Counted from the first letter of the stretch, positions 1 to 9,290 are shown. The stretch is DNA of 64,000 nucleotides from Streptomyces sp. Edi4 (GCF_040253615.1 NZ_JBEJGY010000004.1:4340001-4404000), one strand, 5' to 3'. Numbers and translations are program-made. The notes: generated from the sequence alone by a model not told the origin.

Positions 1-19
1 GGCCCGAGCAGCGCGACGA

Positions 20-49
20 GGCCCGGCAACCGTGACAGGTTGCCGGGCT
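20..49 (-). terminator. Hairpin terminator after hsdR
   Basis: A stem of GCCCGGCAACC paired with GGTTGCCGGGC around a short loop lies just past the hsdR stop codon. As is usual in Streptomyces there is no strong U-tract. It probably ends the hsdMSR transcript. Confidence 0.6.
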
Positions 50-61
50 TCAGGGCTTTCG

Positions 62-3000
62 TCAGTCGACGAGGTAGTGGGCCTCGATGTAGGCGACGGT
101 GGAGCCATACGGCTCCCCTACCGGCTTCAACATGTAACGGCGGAAGACCGCGGCGGTAGCACGGCGGACGCCGCGGTTGCGGGCCTCGGCGTTGTCCCAT
201 GACTGGGCGAGCGTGCGCTTGACCACGTGGTCAATTTCCTCGGCCAGGTTCCGCTCAGTGACGGTGAGGCCGGGCGGTGCATGGTCGTGGATGATCCGCG
301 ACAGGACGCCTACATGGTCATCATCCAGCACCACGGCTTCGTCGGGGTGCTTCTCCGCGTTCACGATGGCCTGGGCGACTCGGAGTGCTTCGGCCAGGAA
401 CTCCAGGGCGTCTTGGGCGTTCTGGATGATCCGGTCCCGCAGCTGCCTGATCCGCTCCGCTAGGGCGGTGTACTTTGCGGACCCTGGCTCGACGCCCTTT
501 TCGAGGGCGGCCTTGATGTGGTCCAGGATCTCCGCCGCGGACGGTGGCCTCTTGTCTTCATCGTCGCCCTTGCCGGGCTTGGGGCGGACGAGGGCCAGCA
601 GTTCCTTGAGGATGGAGATGCCCTGGGCGTCCAGGACGAGGGGTTCCTCCTGGGAAGCGGCCACAGAGAACGAGTGGACGTGGGCATTGATTATCTCCAG
701 GACCATCGGTCCCAGCTCGCCCAGCCGGTCCTTCCTCTCCTCGTCGGAGGACTTCTTGAACAGGGTCGTATACGCGGACCCGAAGAGTCCGAAGCCGTCC
801 TGGTACTTCGCGACCCGCTTGTCGGTGTTGATGAGCGGGTACAGGCGGGCCAAGAGCCGGTAGTCCTTGGAAAACACCTCGGCCGCGTCAGGATTGGCAT
901 CCAGGAAGACGTTGATGGCCCTCACGGACGCGTAACCGTGGACTGAGGGGTCCAAGCCGTCCACGTCTGCGAGGAGGTCTTCGATGCGGGCGAAGGTGGT
1001 GCGGAACTCGGCGATCAGTTCGGTCAGGTCAGTGACGAACCCGCCCCCCTTGCCGGCGGCCCCGTCCGCGGTGGGGTCGGCAACGGCACGCTGGACCTCT
1101 TCGGCCAGGCCGATGTAGTCCACGACCACCCCGGAGGTCTTCACGAACCCGGTCGGGGAAACCCAGGTGCGGTTCGGCCGCGTGATCGTCTGGAACAGGT
1201 TGTGGGCCTTCAGCGGCTTGTCCAGGTAGAGGACGCCCTCGTTGGGGGCGTCGAACCCCGTCATCAGCTTCGCGGTCACCACCAGGAAGCACAGCGGATC
1301 GTCCGGGGCGAGGAAGCGCCGCTTCTGGTCCTCCTCGTCGGCCTCCGAGAGCTGGTACGGCCGCATGGCGGCGACCTCGTCCTTGGAGTCCTTGACGTGG
1401 ACGTTGACCTCGGCGGTGATCCGGTCGTGCTTGCCGACCTCGGTGAGCACCTGCGACGCCTCGAAACCGGCCAGCAGTTCATTGATCTTGTCCGTGTAAG
1501 CCACGGCCAGCTCACGGTTGTAGGCGACGACCTGGGCCTTGAGGCCGTTGCGGTAGGCGCCGGCCAGGTAGTGGTCCACTATGTCCTGGCAGACCGTCTG
1601 GATGCGCTCGGGGTTGGCGAACACCGAGGTGAGGCGCCCGAACTTGCGGGACAAGGTTTCACGGTCTGGGTCGTCGAGGTCGAATTCGTCGGCGAACTGG
1701 TCGAACTCATCCTGCAACGCCTGGTCGTTCATCTCGAAGAGGACCGGATGCGGGTCCAGCACGACCGGGACGGTTGCCTCATCCTGCAGAGAGCGGGACA
1801 CCGAGTACCGGTGCAGCACCCTGTCCGGGTCGGCCTCCTCACCGAAGAGTGCGAAGGTGTTGGTGGAGAGGTTTCTGATAGGGGTGCCGGTCATACCGAA
1901 GAACTTCGCGTTCGGCAATGCTGCGCGCATCTGCCCGGCCAGGGACTCCTCCTCGGAGGACTGGGTGCGGTGTGCCTCGTCGACCAGCACGATGATGTTG
2001 CCCCGCGTCGACAGGTCCTTGCCGGCGTCGGCGAACTTATGGACCGTCGTGGAGATGACACCACGCACGTCATCGGCCAGCAGGGAGCGCAACTCCTTGC
2101 TAGTGGCGGGCTGGTGGAAGTAGGCGTCCCCCATCGCGGAGGTGAACACCCCGGAAGTCTGCCGGACGAGCTGAGTCCGGTCCGAGAGCAGGATGATCGT
2201 GGGCGACTCGGTACGGGTATCGGCCAGCAGCAGCGAGGCGGCGAACACCATCAGCAGCGTCTTCCCGCTGCCTTGGTGGTGCCAGATCAGACCTTTCTGG
2301 CCGTCGGCCAGGACTCGCTCGTGGATCAGATGGGCGGCTTCCATCTGCGGGTAGCGGGGCAGGTACTTCTTGTCCGCCCCTCCTCCAGAGGTGGAGAAGA
2401 GGGCGAAGTTGCCGAGCATGTCCAGGACCGTGGCCGGGTTGAGCAGCAGCTCGACCGAGCGCTGCACGTCGGCCTGCCCGGACAGGTTCTCGTCGTCGTC
2501 CGTGGACCGGAACGGCTGCCACTGGTTCAGGGGCGCCCTGGCGGCCCCGAACCGCAGCTTGAGCCCGTCAGAGGCGACGGAGAAGACATTGGGGGTGAAG
2601 AACCACGGGTACTCGGTGGCGTACACGTTGTTGATCTCGCGTGCGGCGTTGGCCCACCCGGACTTCGCCGTCGGTGACTTCACCTCAACCACCACAAGGG
2701 GCAGGCCGTTGACCCAGTAGACAAGGTCGAACCGGCGAGGGGTTTTGCCAGGGATGGTTATGGTCACCTCGTCCGACACGACCAGCGTGTTGGCAGTCGG
2801 GTCAGTCGGGTGCTCGAAATCGATGACCTTCAGGGCGTGCCACACGCCGTCGGCGCCCCGGAACTCCTTGTGCCCGCGCAGCAGTTCAAGCACCTGCTGG
2901 TTGGCCCGCACCAGCCCGCCTTCGACAGCGTTGACCGTAGCGATGATCTCCTCCACCACGGCATCCACGTCGAACCCGTCGATCACCTCAGGGTTGAGCC

Positions 3001-3148
3001 GGACGATGGCGCCCCGCAGCTCGCCGGCGAGCACCGTTTGTGTCGTCTCTCGCGGCAGCGACCTGCCTGGTGCGAAGCCCCAGCCCATCGGAAGGGACCA
3101 CTGGATCATTAAGTTCTGGAACTCGCGCTCCGCGACGCCCTTAGCCAT
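62..3148 (-). CDS. hsdR: Type I restriction enzyme, R (endonuclease/translocase) subunit
   Basis: This 1028-residue protein is the DNA-translocating, cleaving subunit of a type I restriction-modification complex. The N-terminal nuclease domain shows the PD-(D/E)xK core as D141 followed by E155-V-K157. The SF2 motor follows, with Walker A GSGKT at 293-297 and DEAH at 390-393. The length is normal for HsdR. The ATG shares one base with the hsdS stop (TGATG) and is preceded by GGAGG inside hsdS, so the two are translationally coupled. Codon 13 is TTA (plus-strand 3110-3112), the rare leucine codon read by the bldA tRNA, so production may depend on bldA. HsdM and HsdS upstream complete the system. 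Confidence 0.95.
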   Translation of the reverse strand: MAKGVAEREFQNLMIQWSLPMGWGFAPGRSLPRETTQTVLAGELRGAIVRLNPEVIDGFDVDAVVEEIIATVNAVEGGLVRANQQVLELLRGHKEFRGADGVWHALKVIDFEHPTDPTANTLVVSDEVTITIPGKTPRRFDLVYWVNGLPLVVVEVKSPTAKSGWANAAREINNVYATEYPWFFTPNVFSVASDGLKLRFGAARAPLNQWQPFRSTDDDENLSGQADVQRSVELLLNPATVLDMLGNFALFSTSGGGADKKYLPRYPQMEAAHLIHERVLADGQKGLIWHHQGSGKTLLMVFAASLLLADTRTESPTIILLSDRTQLVRQTSGVFTSAMGDAYFHQPATSKELRSLLADDVRGVISTTVHKFADAGKDLSTRGNIIVLVDEAHRTQSSEEESLAGQMRAALPNAKFFGMTGTPIRNLSTNTFALFGEEADPDRVLHRYSVSRSLQDEATVPVVLDPHPVLFEMNDQALQDEFDQFADEFDLDDPDRETLSRKFGRLTSVFANPERIQTVCQDIVDHYLAGAYRNGLKAQVVAYNRELAVAYTDKINELLAGFEASQVLTEVGKHDRITAEVNVHVKDSKDEVAAMRPYQLSEADEEDQKRRFLAPDDPLCFLVVTAKLMTGFDAPNEGVLYLDKPLKAHNLFQTITRPNRTWVSPTGFVKTSGVVVDYIGLAEEVQRAVADPTADGAAGKGGGFVTDLTELIAEFRTTFARIEDLLADVDGLDPSVHGYASVRAINVFLDANPDAAEVFSKDYRLLARLYPLINTDKRVAKYQDGFGLFGSAYTTLFKKSSDEERKDRLGELGPMVLEIINAHVHSFSVAASQEEPLVLDAQGISILKELLALVRPKPGKGDDEDKRPPSAAEILDHIKAALEKGVEPGSAKYTALAERIRQLRDRIIQNAQDALEFLAEALRVAQAIVNAEKHPDEAVVLDDDHVGVLSRIIHDHAPPGLTVTERNLAEEIDHVVKRTLAQSWDNAEARNRGVRRATAAVFRRYMLKPVGEPYGSTVAYIEAHYLVD

Positions 3149-4458
3149 CAGAGGTCCTCCAACCCAGCGGACTCGACATTGATCGTCCGATCCAACAACC
3201 CCGACAACAGACTCGCTCGTACTTGACGGAGGATGGCGGCCTCCGCGCGCAGTGTGACAATAAGTCTATTGACCGCTTCAGCGCGTTCAACGAGTCCCGC
3301 CTGCTCTTCCGATGAAGGCACCGGGATTTCGCGGGCGATGTACTCCTTCACCGAAAGATTCGTGATTCCCGTTGTACGGCGGGAGTAGTTACGGGTCAGC
3401 CCTGACGCCCAGTCGTGTCGCAGTCGCCAGAACACGTACCTGGGAAGCGCCTTCTCCGGATCCACTCGCATCAATCGCTGGAAGTCGGTTGGTACGCACG
3501 GCTCCAGGTCGGGTCCTGCGATAACGACCCGGCCGACAGGCTGCTCAGGCGAACCGCCGGACCGTTCCAGGATGATGTCCTGTTCCTGCACTGTCCGGGT
3601 GTCCGCCTGTTTGGTCGTGAACGATCGGACTGGTGAGGCGTCGGTTACGAAGTCAGAGGTGCCGGGTGTATAGATGCGAGGGCCTAGGGCGAGCCGATCA
3701 ATCTCGCCTTCGCCCTGCGGCTTGCCCCAGACGCCCCCGACTACATGGGAGCACAGGTCGACAATGCGATGCGGTTCCCCCTCGACAGCCGCGAAGTGCT
3801 GCGCGAGCATCATGTTGAGGAGCTTCCGTGCAGTGCTGGCCTCGGAATCAAGCGCGGTGAGCTGGTCATCCACTGCGCCGACGATCTCGACGATCCGATC
3901 CTGCACAGGCAGTGGAGGCAGGGTGATCGGGAGAGTGCTGAACACCTTGAAAGGGAGACTACGCCTGCGATTTACGCTGCCCTGTGCATTGTTGGCGTAC
4001 TCGGCCAGCATTCGAGGACTACGGACCATCAGTTCTGCGTACTTTGGCCTTGCAACACCTTCGCCCCGCCATCGGAGGGTGGTGTACATGGGGCTGATGG
4101 CTCCAACCTCGCCAAGGTTATTCCGAGCGATGGACCCCTCGTCGATGTGAATGGTGGAGTACGCCCACCCTCCCGGTCCGACGGTCTTGTAGCCGTCGAG
4201 CTTCTCCGACGCGATCCGCTTGTCGAAGTATTCGTCGGCACGGACGAAACCATCGTATTTGGATAGACTCATCACGGTCGGCTCGTCTGTGTGTGGCCCC
4301 AGCTTGGAGTTGTCCACCGAGAAGAGCCGTCCGAGTGTGACTTGCTGCCAGTCACTCATCGGAGCCTTCATTGCAGTCGGTTCGGCTCTCTGTGCCCCCA
4401 ACAGGGGGTTGTCCACCGAGAGGAGCGGTTCGAGTGTGATTTGCTGCCAGTCACTCAT
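3148..4458 (-). CDS. hsdS: Type I restriction-modification specificity subunit with duplicated N-terminus
   Basis: HsdS is the DNA-recognition subunit shared by the methylase and the restriction complex. The 436-residue product has the expected layout of two variable target-recognition regions separated by conserved helical parts (for example LPPLPVQDRIVEIV near the middle and a helical C-terminus). Its start overlaps the end of hsdM by 8 bases. The first 33 residues (MSDWQQITLEPLLSVDN...) are repeated almost at once as MSDWQQVTLGRLFSVDN..., giving a second in-frame ATG at 4359 that may be the ancestral start. Base composition is visibly less GC-rich than in neighbouring genes, in keeping with horizontal acquisition. 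The target sequence cannot be read from the protein. Confidence 0.92.
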   Translation of the reverse strand: MSDWQQITLEPLLSVDNPLLGAQRAEPTAMKAPMSDWQQVTLGRLFSVDNSKLGPHTDEPTVMSLSKYDGFVRADEYFDKRIASEKLDGYKTVGPGGWAYSTIHIDEGSIARNNLGEVGAISPMYTTLRWRGEGVARPKYAELMVRSPRMLAEYANNAQGSVNRRRSLPFKVFSTLPITLPPLPVQDRIVEIVGAVDDQLTALDSEASTARKLLNMMLAQHFAAVEGEPHRIVDLCSHVVGGVWGKPQGEGEIDRLALGPRIYTPGTSDFVTDASPVRSFTTKQADTRTVQEQDIILERSGGSPEQPVGRVVIAGPDLEPCVPTDFQRLMRVDPEKALPRYVFWRLRHDWASGLTRNYSRRTTGITNLSVKEYIAREIPVPSSEEQAGLVERAEAVNRLIVTLRAEAAILRQVRASLLSGLLDRTINVESAGLEDL

Positions 4459-6022
4459 CGAAGCCCTCGATTCCGGCGGCGGCTAGCATTCCGACCATGT
4501 TCTCTTCGGCGCGGCGTCGTTCAGCGCGGGCGACGTTGTAGGCGTCGATGAGGGTTCCGAGGTCTTCTGCCTCGCCAGCAGCTCGCTTAATGTAACGGCC
4601 GATGTTTAGGTCGCACCCACTCGCAGCGATCTCCGTCATGGAAACGAAACGCGAGACCAGGCGGCCGTCGCCGTCGAGGTTGGCCGGACTGCCGTCGGTG
4701 TCGAAGCTCGCGTGGTAGGCCGTCACTACGTCGGCAATGTCCGTCTTGCCAAGCACATTGCGCTTCTTCGCGTGCGAGAACCGCTTGGAGGCGTCGATGA
4801 ACAGCACGCCGCTCTGCCGCTCAGGGGTCTTGGTACCAGGGGCACGAAAGACCAAGATGCAGGTCGGGATGCCGGTGTTGTAGAAGAGGTTGGCGGGCAG
4901 CCCAATCACGGCCTCGAGGAGATCGTTGGCTAGGACGCGCTGGCGGATAGCTGCTTCCTGGCCGCCACGGAAGAGGACGCCGTGCGGGAGGACGACGCCG
5001 GCGCGGCCCTTCTTCGGATCCATGCTGGCGATCATGTGCTGCACGAATGCCCAGTCCGCCGACGACTGTGGGGCGACCCCGCCGATGGCTCGCGGGTCGT
5101 TGGTCCAGGGCTTCCACTTCAGGCTGTAGGGAGGATTGGCGACAATCACGTCGAATTGCTTGACGGATCCGTCCGGTTTCGTGAAGCGCGGATCCCTCAG
5201 GGTGTCGCCGACCTCGACCTTGAACTCGGTCAGATTGTGCATGAAGAGGTTCATGCGAGCCACGCCTGCGGTGTCCGTCACCGCCTCTTGCCCGTTCAGG
5301 CTGAGTGTGTACCCCCGCCCCCCGTGGGACTTCAGCAGGCTCGCGGCGGCAATGAGCATGCCGCCTGACCCGCAGGTCGGGTCGTAAACCGACTCGTGAT
5401 TCTTGGGGGCCAGCAGTTCGATGATCAGCTCAACGACCTCGCGGGGGGTGAAGAACTGGCCAGCGCGAGTGCCGGAACCGTCAGAGAAGCGCTTCAACAG
5501 GTACTCGTATGCCCCGCCGAGCACGTCGTGGGACATATTGCCCTCGTGCATCTTGGGCACGCGGTTCATCGCCCGCATGACCGACGCCAGCACCTCCCCT
5601 GGAAGTACCGATTCGGAGGTCCAGGTCATGGATCCGAACAGGCGGGAGAACTTGTCAGGGTTGGCCGATTCGATGGCCTGGAGGGAAGTGCGAACACGCT
5701 GGCCGAGGCCGTGCTGGGCGACAGTGGCGAGGATAGATGACCAAGACGCGCGGCTCTCGGCGACGGTGCCAGGGAAGATGAGGGGGATCTTGAACGTCTG
5801 GTAGTTGCTGTACTCGACCTCGTCGGCTTCCTCGGCTGAGAGGTCGAGGTCCTCGTTCTCCTTGAGGAACGTCTGGTGGGTGTGCTCCCAGGTGTCCGAC
5901 AGGTACTTCCAGAACATCAGTGGGAAGACGACCGAGGAGTATTGCGCTTCGGGCATCGCCACGCGCAGCTCATCGGCGGCGTCCCACAGTCGGTTCTCGA
6001 TCTCCTGCTGGGTCACTGCCAT
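4451..6022 (-). CDS. hsdM: Type I restriction-modification N6-adenine methyltransferase subunit
   Basis: HsdM methylates adenine in the recognition sequence using S-adenosylmethionine. The 523-residue protein has a helical N-terminal domain starting MAVTQQEIENRLWDAADEL, the SAM-binding motif DPTCGSGG at 214-221 and the catalytic NPPY at 296-299, which marks an N6-adenine methylase. It is the first gene of the operon and overlaps hsdS by 8 bases (ATGAGTGA). The upstream ATG has only a weak ribosome-binding site. Two HsdM, one HsdS and two HsdR would form the complete enzyme. Confidence 0.95.
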   Translation of the reverse strand: MAVTQQEIENRLWDAADELRVAMPEAQYSSVVFPLMFWKYLSDTWEHTHQTFLKENEDLDLSAEEADEVEYSNYQTFKIPLIFPGTVAESRASWSSILATVAQHGLGQRVRTSLQAIESANPDKFSRLFGSMTWTSESVLPGEVLASVMRAMNRVPKMHEGNMSHDVLGGAYEYLLKRFSDGSGTRAGQFFTPREVVELIIELLAPKNHESVYDPTCGSGGMLIAAASLLKSHGGRGYTLSLNGQEAVTDTAGVARMNLFMHNLTEFKVEVGDTLRDPRFTKPDGSVKQFDVIVANPPYSLKWKPWTNDPRAIGGVAPQSSADWAFVQHMIASMDPKKGRAGVVLPHGVLFRGGQEAAIRQRVLANDLLEAVIGLPANLFYNTGIPTCILVFRAPGTKTPERQSGVLFIDASKRFSHAKKRNVLGKTDIADVVTAYHASFDTDGSPANLDGDGRLVSRFVSMTEIAASGCDLNIGRYIKRAAGEAEDLGTLIDAYNVARAERRRAEENMVGMLAAAGIEGFDE

Positions 6023-6326
6023 CAGTTGGGGGTGTCCTTGCTCGTGTCCGGTTGCGATCTCAGGGCCGTGGAGCTTCCGCTGGGCATCCTATTTTGTCCC
6101 GCTGACACTGAGGCCGCGGTCCACCCTTCTCCTGGCCGGTTCAAGGAGCTGACTGGGCCGGTGAGGCCATACAGGGGGCCGCAGAGTCTCGAGCTGGCCG
6201 CGCAGGAGGTCTCGGTCCTGGTGCGATCGACGACCTCGTGACCGGGCCGCGGCAGAGGGAAGCCGATGCCTGTGGAGGTACGCGGCTGTCCGCTCCCGCA
6301 CAACTGAGACCAAAACTGAGACCACG
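6023..6326. other. Gap between hsdM and tRNA-Ser terminator, no gene recognised
   Basis: About 300 bases upstream of hsdM that must hold its promoter. Open frames exist on both strands but none gives a recognisable protein. A short direct repeat ACTGAGACC occurs twice near 6304-6322. No integrase could be identified, although the position next to the 3' end of a tRNA gene is a common insertion site. Confidence 0.4.
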
Positions 6327-6329
6327 AAC

Positions 6330-6367
6330 GTCGAAGGGCCCCACCGCAAGCGGTGGGGCCCTTCGAC
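6330..6367 (-). terminator. Strong hairpin terminator after tRNA-Ser
   Basis: A perfect 17-bp stem, starting GTCGAAGGGCCCCACCG, with a CAAG loop, 23 bases past the tRNA-Ser 3' end. It is placed to end the tRNA transcript and insulates it from the hsd region. Confidence 0.8.
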
Positions 6368-6389
6368 ATCGTGCCCGGTGAGGCACTGG

Positions 6390-6474
6390 CGGAGGATACG
6401 AGATTCGAACTCGTGAGGGGTTGCCCCCAACACGCTTTCCAAGCGTGCGCCCTAGGCCACTAGGCGAATCCTCC
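6390..6474 (-). tRNA. tRNA-Ser (anticodon GGA)
   Basis: The reverse complement folds as a class II tRNA: acceptor GGAGGAT paired with ATCCTCC, anticodon loop CTTGGAAAG with GGA, a long variable arm and the T-loop GTTCGAATC. The 3' CCA is not encoded. From memory the order tRNA-Ser, SRP RNA, dnaX is conserved in Streptomyces. Confidence 0.95.
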
Positions 6475-6549
6475 GCCGCAAACAATACAAGACGTTGAGG
6501 GGTGCTCGCGAACTCGTTCCCTCCTCGGGGATCGGGTACTCTGTGCGCA

Positions 6550-6637
6550 GCCCCTCACGTGGCGCTATCTGACTGAACTCCCCCAGGGCCGGAAGGCAGC
6601 AAGGGTAGGTTGGCTCTGGCGGGTGCGTGGGGGGCGC
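6550..6637 (+). ncRNA. ffs: Small SRP RNA (4.5S-like)
   Basis: The segment contains the hallmark SRP helix-8 core, CAGGGCCGGAAGGCAGCAAG, with the GGAA tetraloop and the two internal loops that bind Ffh and FtsY. The flanks CCCCTCACG and CGTGGGGGG pair to form the long stem. A short T-run follows at 6642. The RNA joins Ffh to target membrane and secreted proteins co-translationally. A candidate -10 element, TACTCT, lies at 6537-6542. Exact ends are estimated from the pairing. Confidence 0.92.
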
Positions 6638-6757
6638 CTGATTTTTCCGTGGGGTGCGGTTCGATCCCCCTGCGTGGGCGCCCTTTCGTCCGGCCTCGGG
6701 CCGCGGAGGATCCGTCGGCGGGTCCGGTTGTCAGTGGGCCCCGATAACCTCGTATGC

Positions 6758-9232
6758 GTGTCGTCCCTTGCGCTGTACCGCCGCTACCGCCCCGAGTCGT
6801 TCGCCGAGGTCATCGGGCAGGAGCATGTCACTGACCCGTTGCAGCAGGCGCTGCGGAACAACCGGGTCAACCACGCGTACCTGTTCAGCGGGCCGCGGGG
6901 CTGTGGCAAGACGACCAGCGCCCGCATCCTGGCCCGCTGTCTGAACTGCGAGCAGGGGCCCACGCCCACGCCCTGCGGGGAGTGCCAGTCCTGCCAGGAC
7001 CTCGCGCGCACCGGGCCCGGGTCCATCGACGTGATCGAGATCGACGCGGCTTCGCACGGTGGCGTGGACGACGCCCGTGAGCTGCGCGAGAAGGCCTTCT
7101 TCGGGCCCGCGTCGAGCCGGTACAAGATCTACATCATCGACGAGGCCCACATGGTGACCTCGGCCGGCTTCAACGCCCTGCTGAAGGTCGTCGAGGAGCC
7201 GCCGGAGCACCTGAAGTTCATCTTCGCCACCACCGAGCCCGAGAAGGTCATCGGGACGATCCGGTCGCGCACGCACCACTACCCCTTCCGTCTGGTGCCG
7301 CCCGGCACCCTGCGGGAGTACCTGGGGGAGGTCTGCGGGCGCGAGGGCATCCCCGTCGAGGACGGCGTGCTGCCGCTCGTGGTGCGCGCCGGCGCCGGAT
7401 CCGTGCGTGACTCGATGTCCGTCATGGACCAGCTGCTCGCGGGAGCCGCCGACGATGGTGTGACGTACGCCATGGCCACCGCCCTGCTCGGCTACACCGA
7501 CACCTCCCTGCTCGACTCGGTGGTCGACGCCTTCGCGGCGGGCGACGGCGCCGCCGCCTTCGAGATCGTCGACCGCGTCATCGAGGGCGGCAACGATCCG
7601 CGCCGCTTCGTCGCCGACCTTCTGGAGCGGCTGCGGGACCTGGTGATCCTCGCCGCCGTCCCGGACGCGGGGGAGAAGGGGCTCATCGACGCTCCGGCCG
7701 ACGTCGTCGAGCGGATGACGGCGCAGGCCTCCGTGTTCGGCGCGGCCGAGCTGAGCCGGGCCGCCGACCTCGTCAACACCGGGCTCACCGAGATGCGTGG
7801 TGCCACCTCGCCCCGGCTCCAGCTCGAATTGATCTGCGCGCGGGTGCTGCTGCCCGCCGCCTACGACGACGAGCGCTCGCTCCAGGCCCGGCTCGATCGC
7901 CTCGAGCGGGGTGCCGTCCAGTTCCAGGCGGTGCCCGGCGGCGGCCCCGCTCTGGGGTACGTGCCGGGGCCCGAGGCGCACGCGCCGCAGCACCAGGTTG
8001 GTCCCACCGGACCCACCGGACCCACCGGACCCACCGGACCCACCGGTCCCACCGGCCCCGCCGGAACGGGTGCGCCGGATGGGATCGGCGGGCCCGAGGC
8101 CGCCCGGGCCGCGGTGCGGGGTGCGGGAGCGGGCACGGGCACGGGTGCGGGAAGCGCCTCGGCGCCGGGCGGACCCGCCCAGGCCGCTTCCCCGGTTCCG
8201 CCCGCGCCCCAGACGCCTCCGCCGGCACCTCAGTCACCTCAGTCACCTCAGACGTCTCAGACGTCTCAGACGTCTCCGCAGTCGTCCGGCCGACCCCAAC
8301 CCGCTCAGCCCCCGGCTGCCCAGCCCGCTCAGCCCCCGGCCGGGCCCGCCGCCGGTGCCTGGCCCTCCGCCGCGGCGCCCGGGCAGGGCAGCGGCGGCCA
8401 GCGTCCCGGCGCCTGGCCGGGTGCGACCGCCCCCGGCACGAGCTCCGGCCCCGGCGCGGGTTCCGGTGCGGGTTCCGGTGCCTGGCCCTCGGCCCCGTCC
8501 GGCGCCGCACCCTCCGCACCCCCCGCCCCCGGGCCCGCCCCCTCCGCCCCCACCGCCACCGGTCAGGGCAACGCCCAGCAGGTGCGCGCCATGTGGCCGG
8601 ACATCCTGGAGGCCGTCAAGAACAAGCGGCGCTTCACCTGGATCCTGCTCAGTCAGAACGCGCAGGTGGCGGGGTTCGACGGCACCACCGTCCAGCTCGG
8701 CTTCATCAACGCCGGCGCCCGGGACAACTTCGCGAGCAGCGGCAGCGAGGACGTGCTGCGCAGTGTGCTCTCCGAGCGGTTCGGGGTGCAGTGGAAGGTC
8801 GAGGCGATCATCGACCCCTCGGGCGGCACCCAGCCCCCGGCTGCCGCGCCCAACTTCGGGGGCGGCGGACCTCGGCCCCCGGCCCCGCCCGCGCCCCCGC
8901 AGTATCAGCCGGCCCAGCCCTCCGCCCAGCCCACCCGGCCCCAGGGCTCCCCGGGATCCCAGGGTCCGGACGCCGCCGGCGCCGGGGCACGGTCGGCGTC
9001 GTCCCCGCAGGACCGGCAGGCCCAGGCGCCGTCCCCGCACGGGCGGCAGCAGCAGGCGCACGCCTCCGCTCCCGGCGGCCACGAGGAGCCCCCGCCACCC
9101 CCGGTCCGGCTGGAGGACGACGTTCCGGAGGACGACGATCCGGATCTGGTGGACACCGCGCTCTCCGGCCACGACCTGATCGTGCGCGAGCTCGGGGCCA
9201 CCGTGGTGGAGGAATATACGAACGAGGGGTAG
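6758..9232 (+). CDS. dnaX: DNA polymerase III subunit gamma/tau
   Basis: DnaX is the ATPase core of the clamp loader in the replisome. From the GTG at 6758 the protein is 824 residues and begins MSSLALYRRYRPESF, the usual DnaX start; reading further upstream would run through the SRP RNA. Visible motifs are Walker A GPRGCGKT (45-52), the zinc cysteines C64, C73, C76 and C79, and DEAH (128-131). After the AAA+ and collar domains comes a very long Pro/Ala/Gly-rich linker with a collagen-like run of GPT triplets near residues 413-434, then a second conserved domain around residues 610-690 (polymerase-binding tau region), another Pro/Gln-rich stretch and an acidic tail. Full length implies a tau-type product; no shift site for a short gamma form was noticed. 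Confidence 0.96.
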   Translation: MSSLALYRRYRPESFAEVIGQEHVTDPLQQALRNNRVNHAYLFSGPRGCGKTTSARILARCLNCEQGPTPTPCGECQSCQDLARTGPGSIDVIEIDAASHGGVDDARELREKAFFGPASSRYKIYIIDEAHMVTSAGFNALLKVVEEPPEHLKFIFATTEPEKVIGTIRSRTHHYPFRLVPPGTLREYLGEVCGREGIPVEDGVLPLVVRAGAGSVRDSMSVMDQLLAGAADDGVTYAMATALLGYTDTSLLDSVVDAFAAGDGAAAFEIVDRVIEGGNDPRRFVADLLERLRDLVILAAVPDAGEKGLIDAPADVVERMTAQASVFGAAELSRAADLVNTGLTEMRGATSPRLQLELICARVLLPAAYDDERSLQARLDRLERGAVQFQAVPGGGPALGYVPGPEAHAPQHQVGPTGPTGPTGPTGPTGPTGPAGTGAPDGIGGPEAARAAVRGAGAGTGTGAGSASAPGGPAQAASPVPPAPQTPPPAPQSPQSPQTSQTSQTSPQSSGRPQPAQPPAAQPAQPPAGPAAGAWPSAAAPGQGSGGQRPGAWPGATAPGTSSGPGAGSGAGSGAWPSAPSGAAPSAPPAPGPAPSAPTATGQGNAQQVRAMWPDILEAVKNKRRFTWILLSQNAQVAGFDGTTVQLGFINAGARDNFASSGSEDVLRSVLSERFGVQWKVEAIIDPSGGTQPPAAAPNFGGGGPRPPAPPAPPQYQPAQPSAQPTRPQGSPGSQGPDAAGAGARSASSPQDRQAQAPSPHGRQQQAHASAPGGHEEPPPPPVRLEDDVPEDDDPDLVDTALSGHDLIVRELGATVVEEYTNEG

Positions 9233-9290
9233 GCGTCCGCTCGGCGGCCCGCACAAAGACCACGCCGGCCCGACGGCTAGGCTGACTGCC

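Noticed and set aside
1202..2677. 491-codon open frame antisense to hsdR
   Set aside because: Composition artefact; the sense frame carries the nuclease and motor motifs.
6023..6326. Integrase remnant between hsdM and tRNA-Ser
   Set aside because: I looked for tyrosine-recombinase motifs on both strands and found none.
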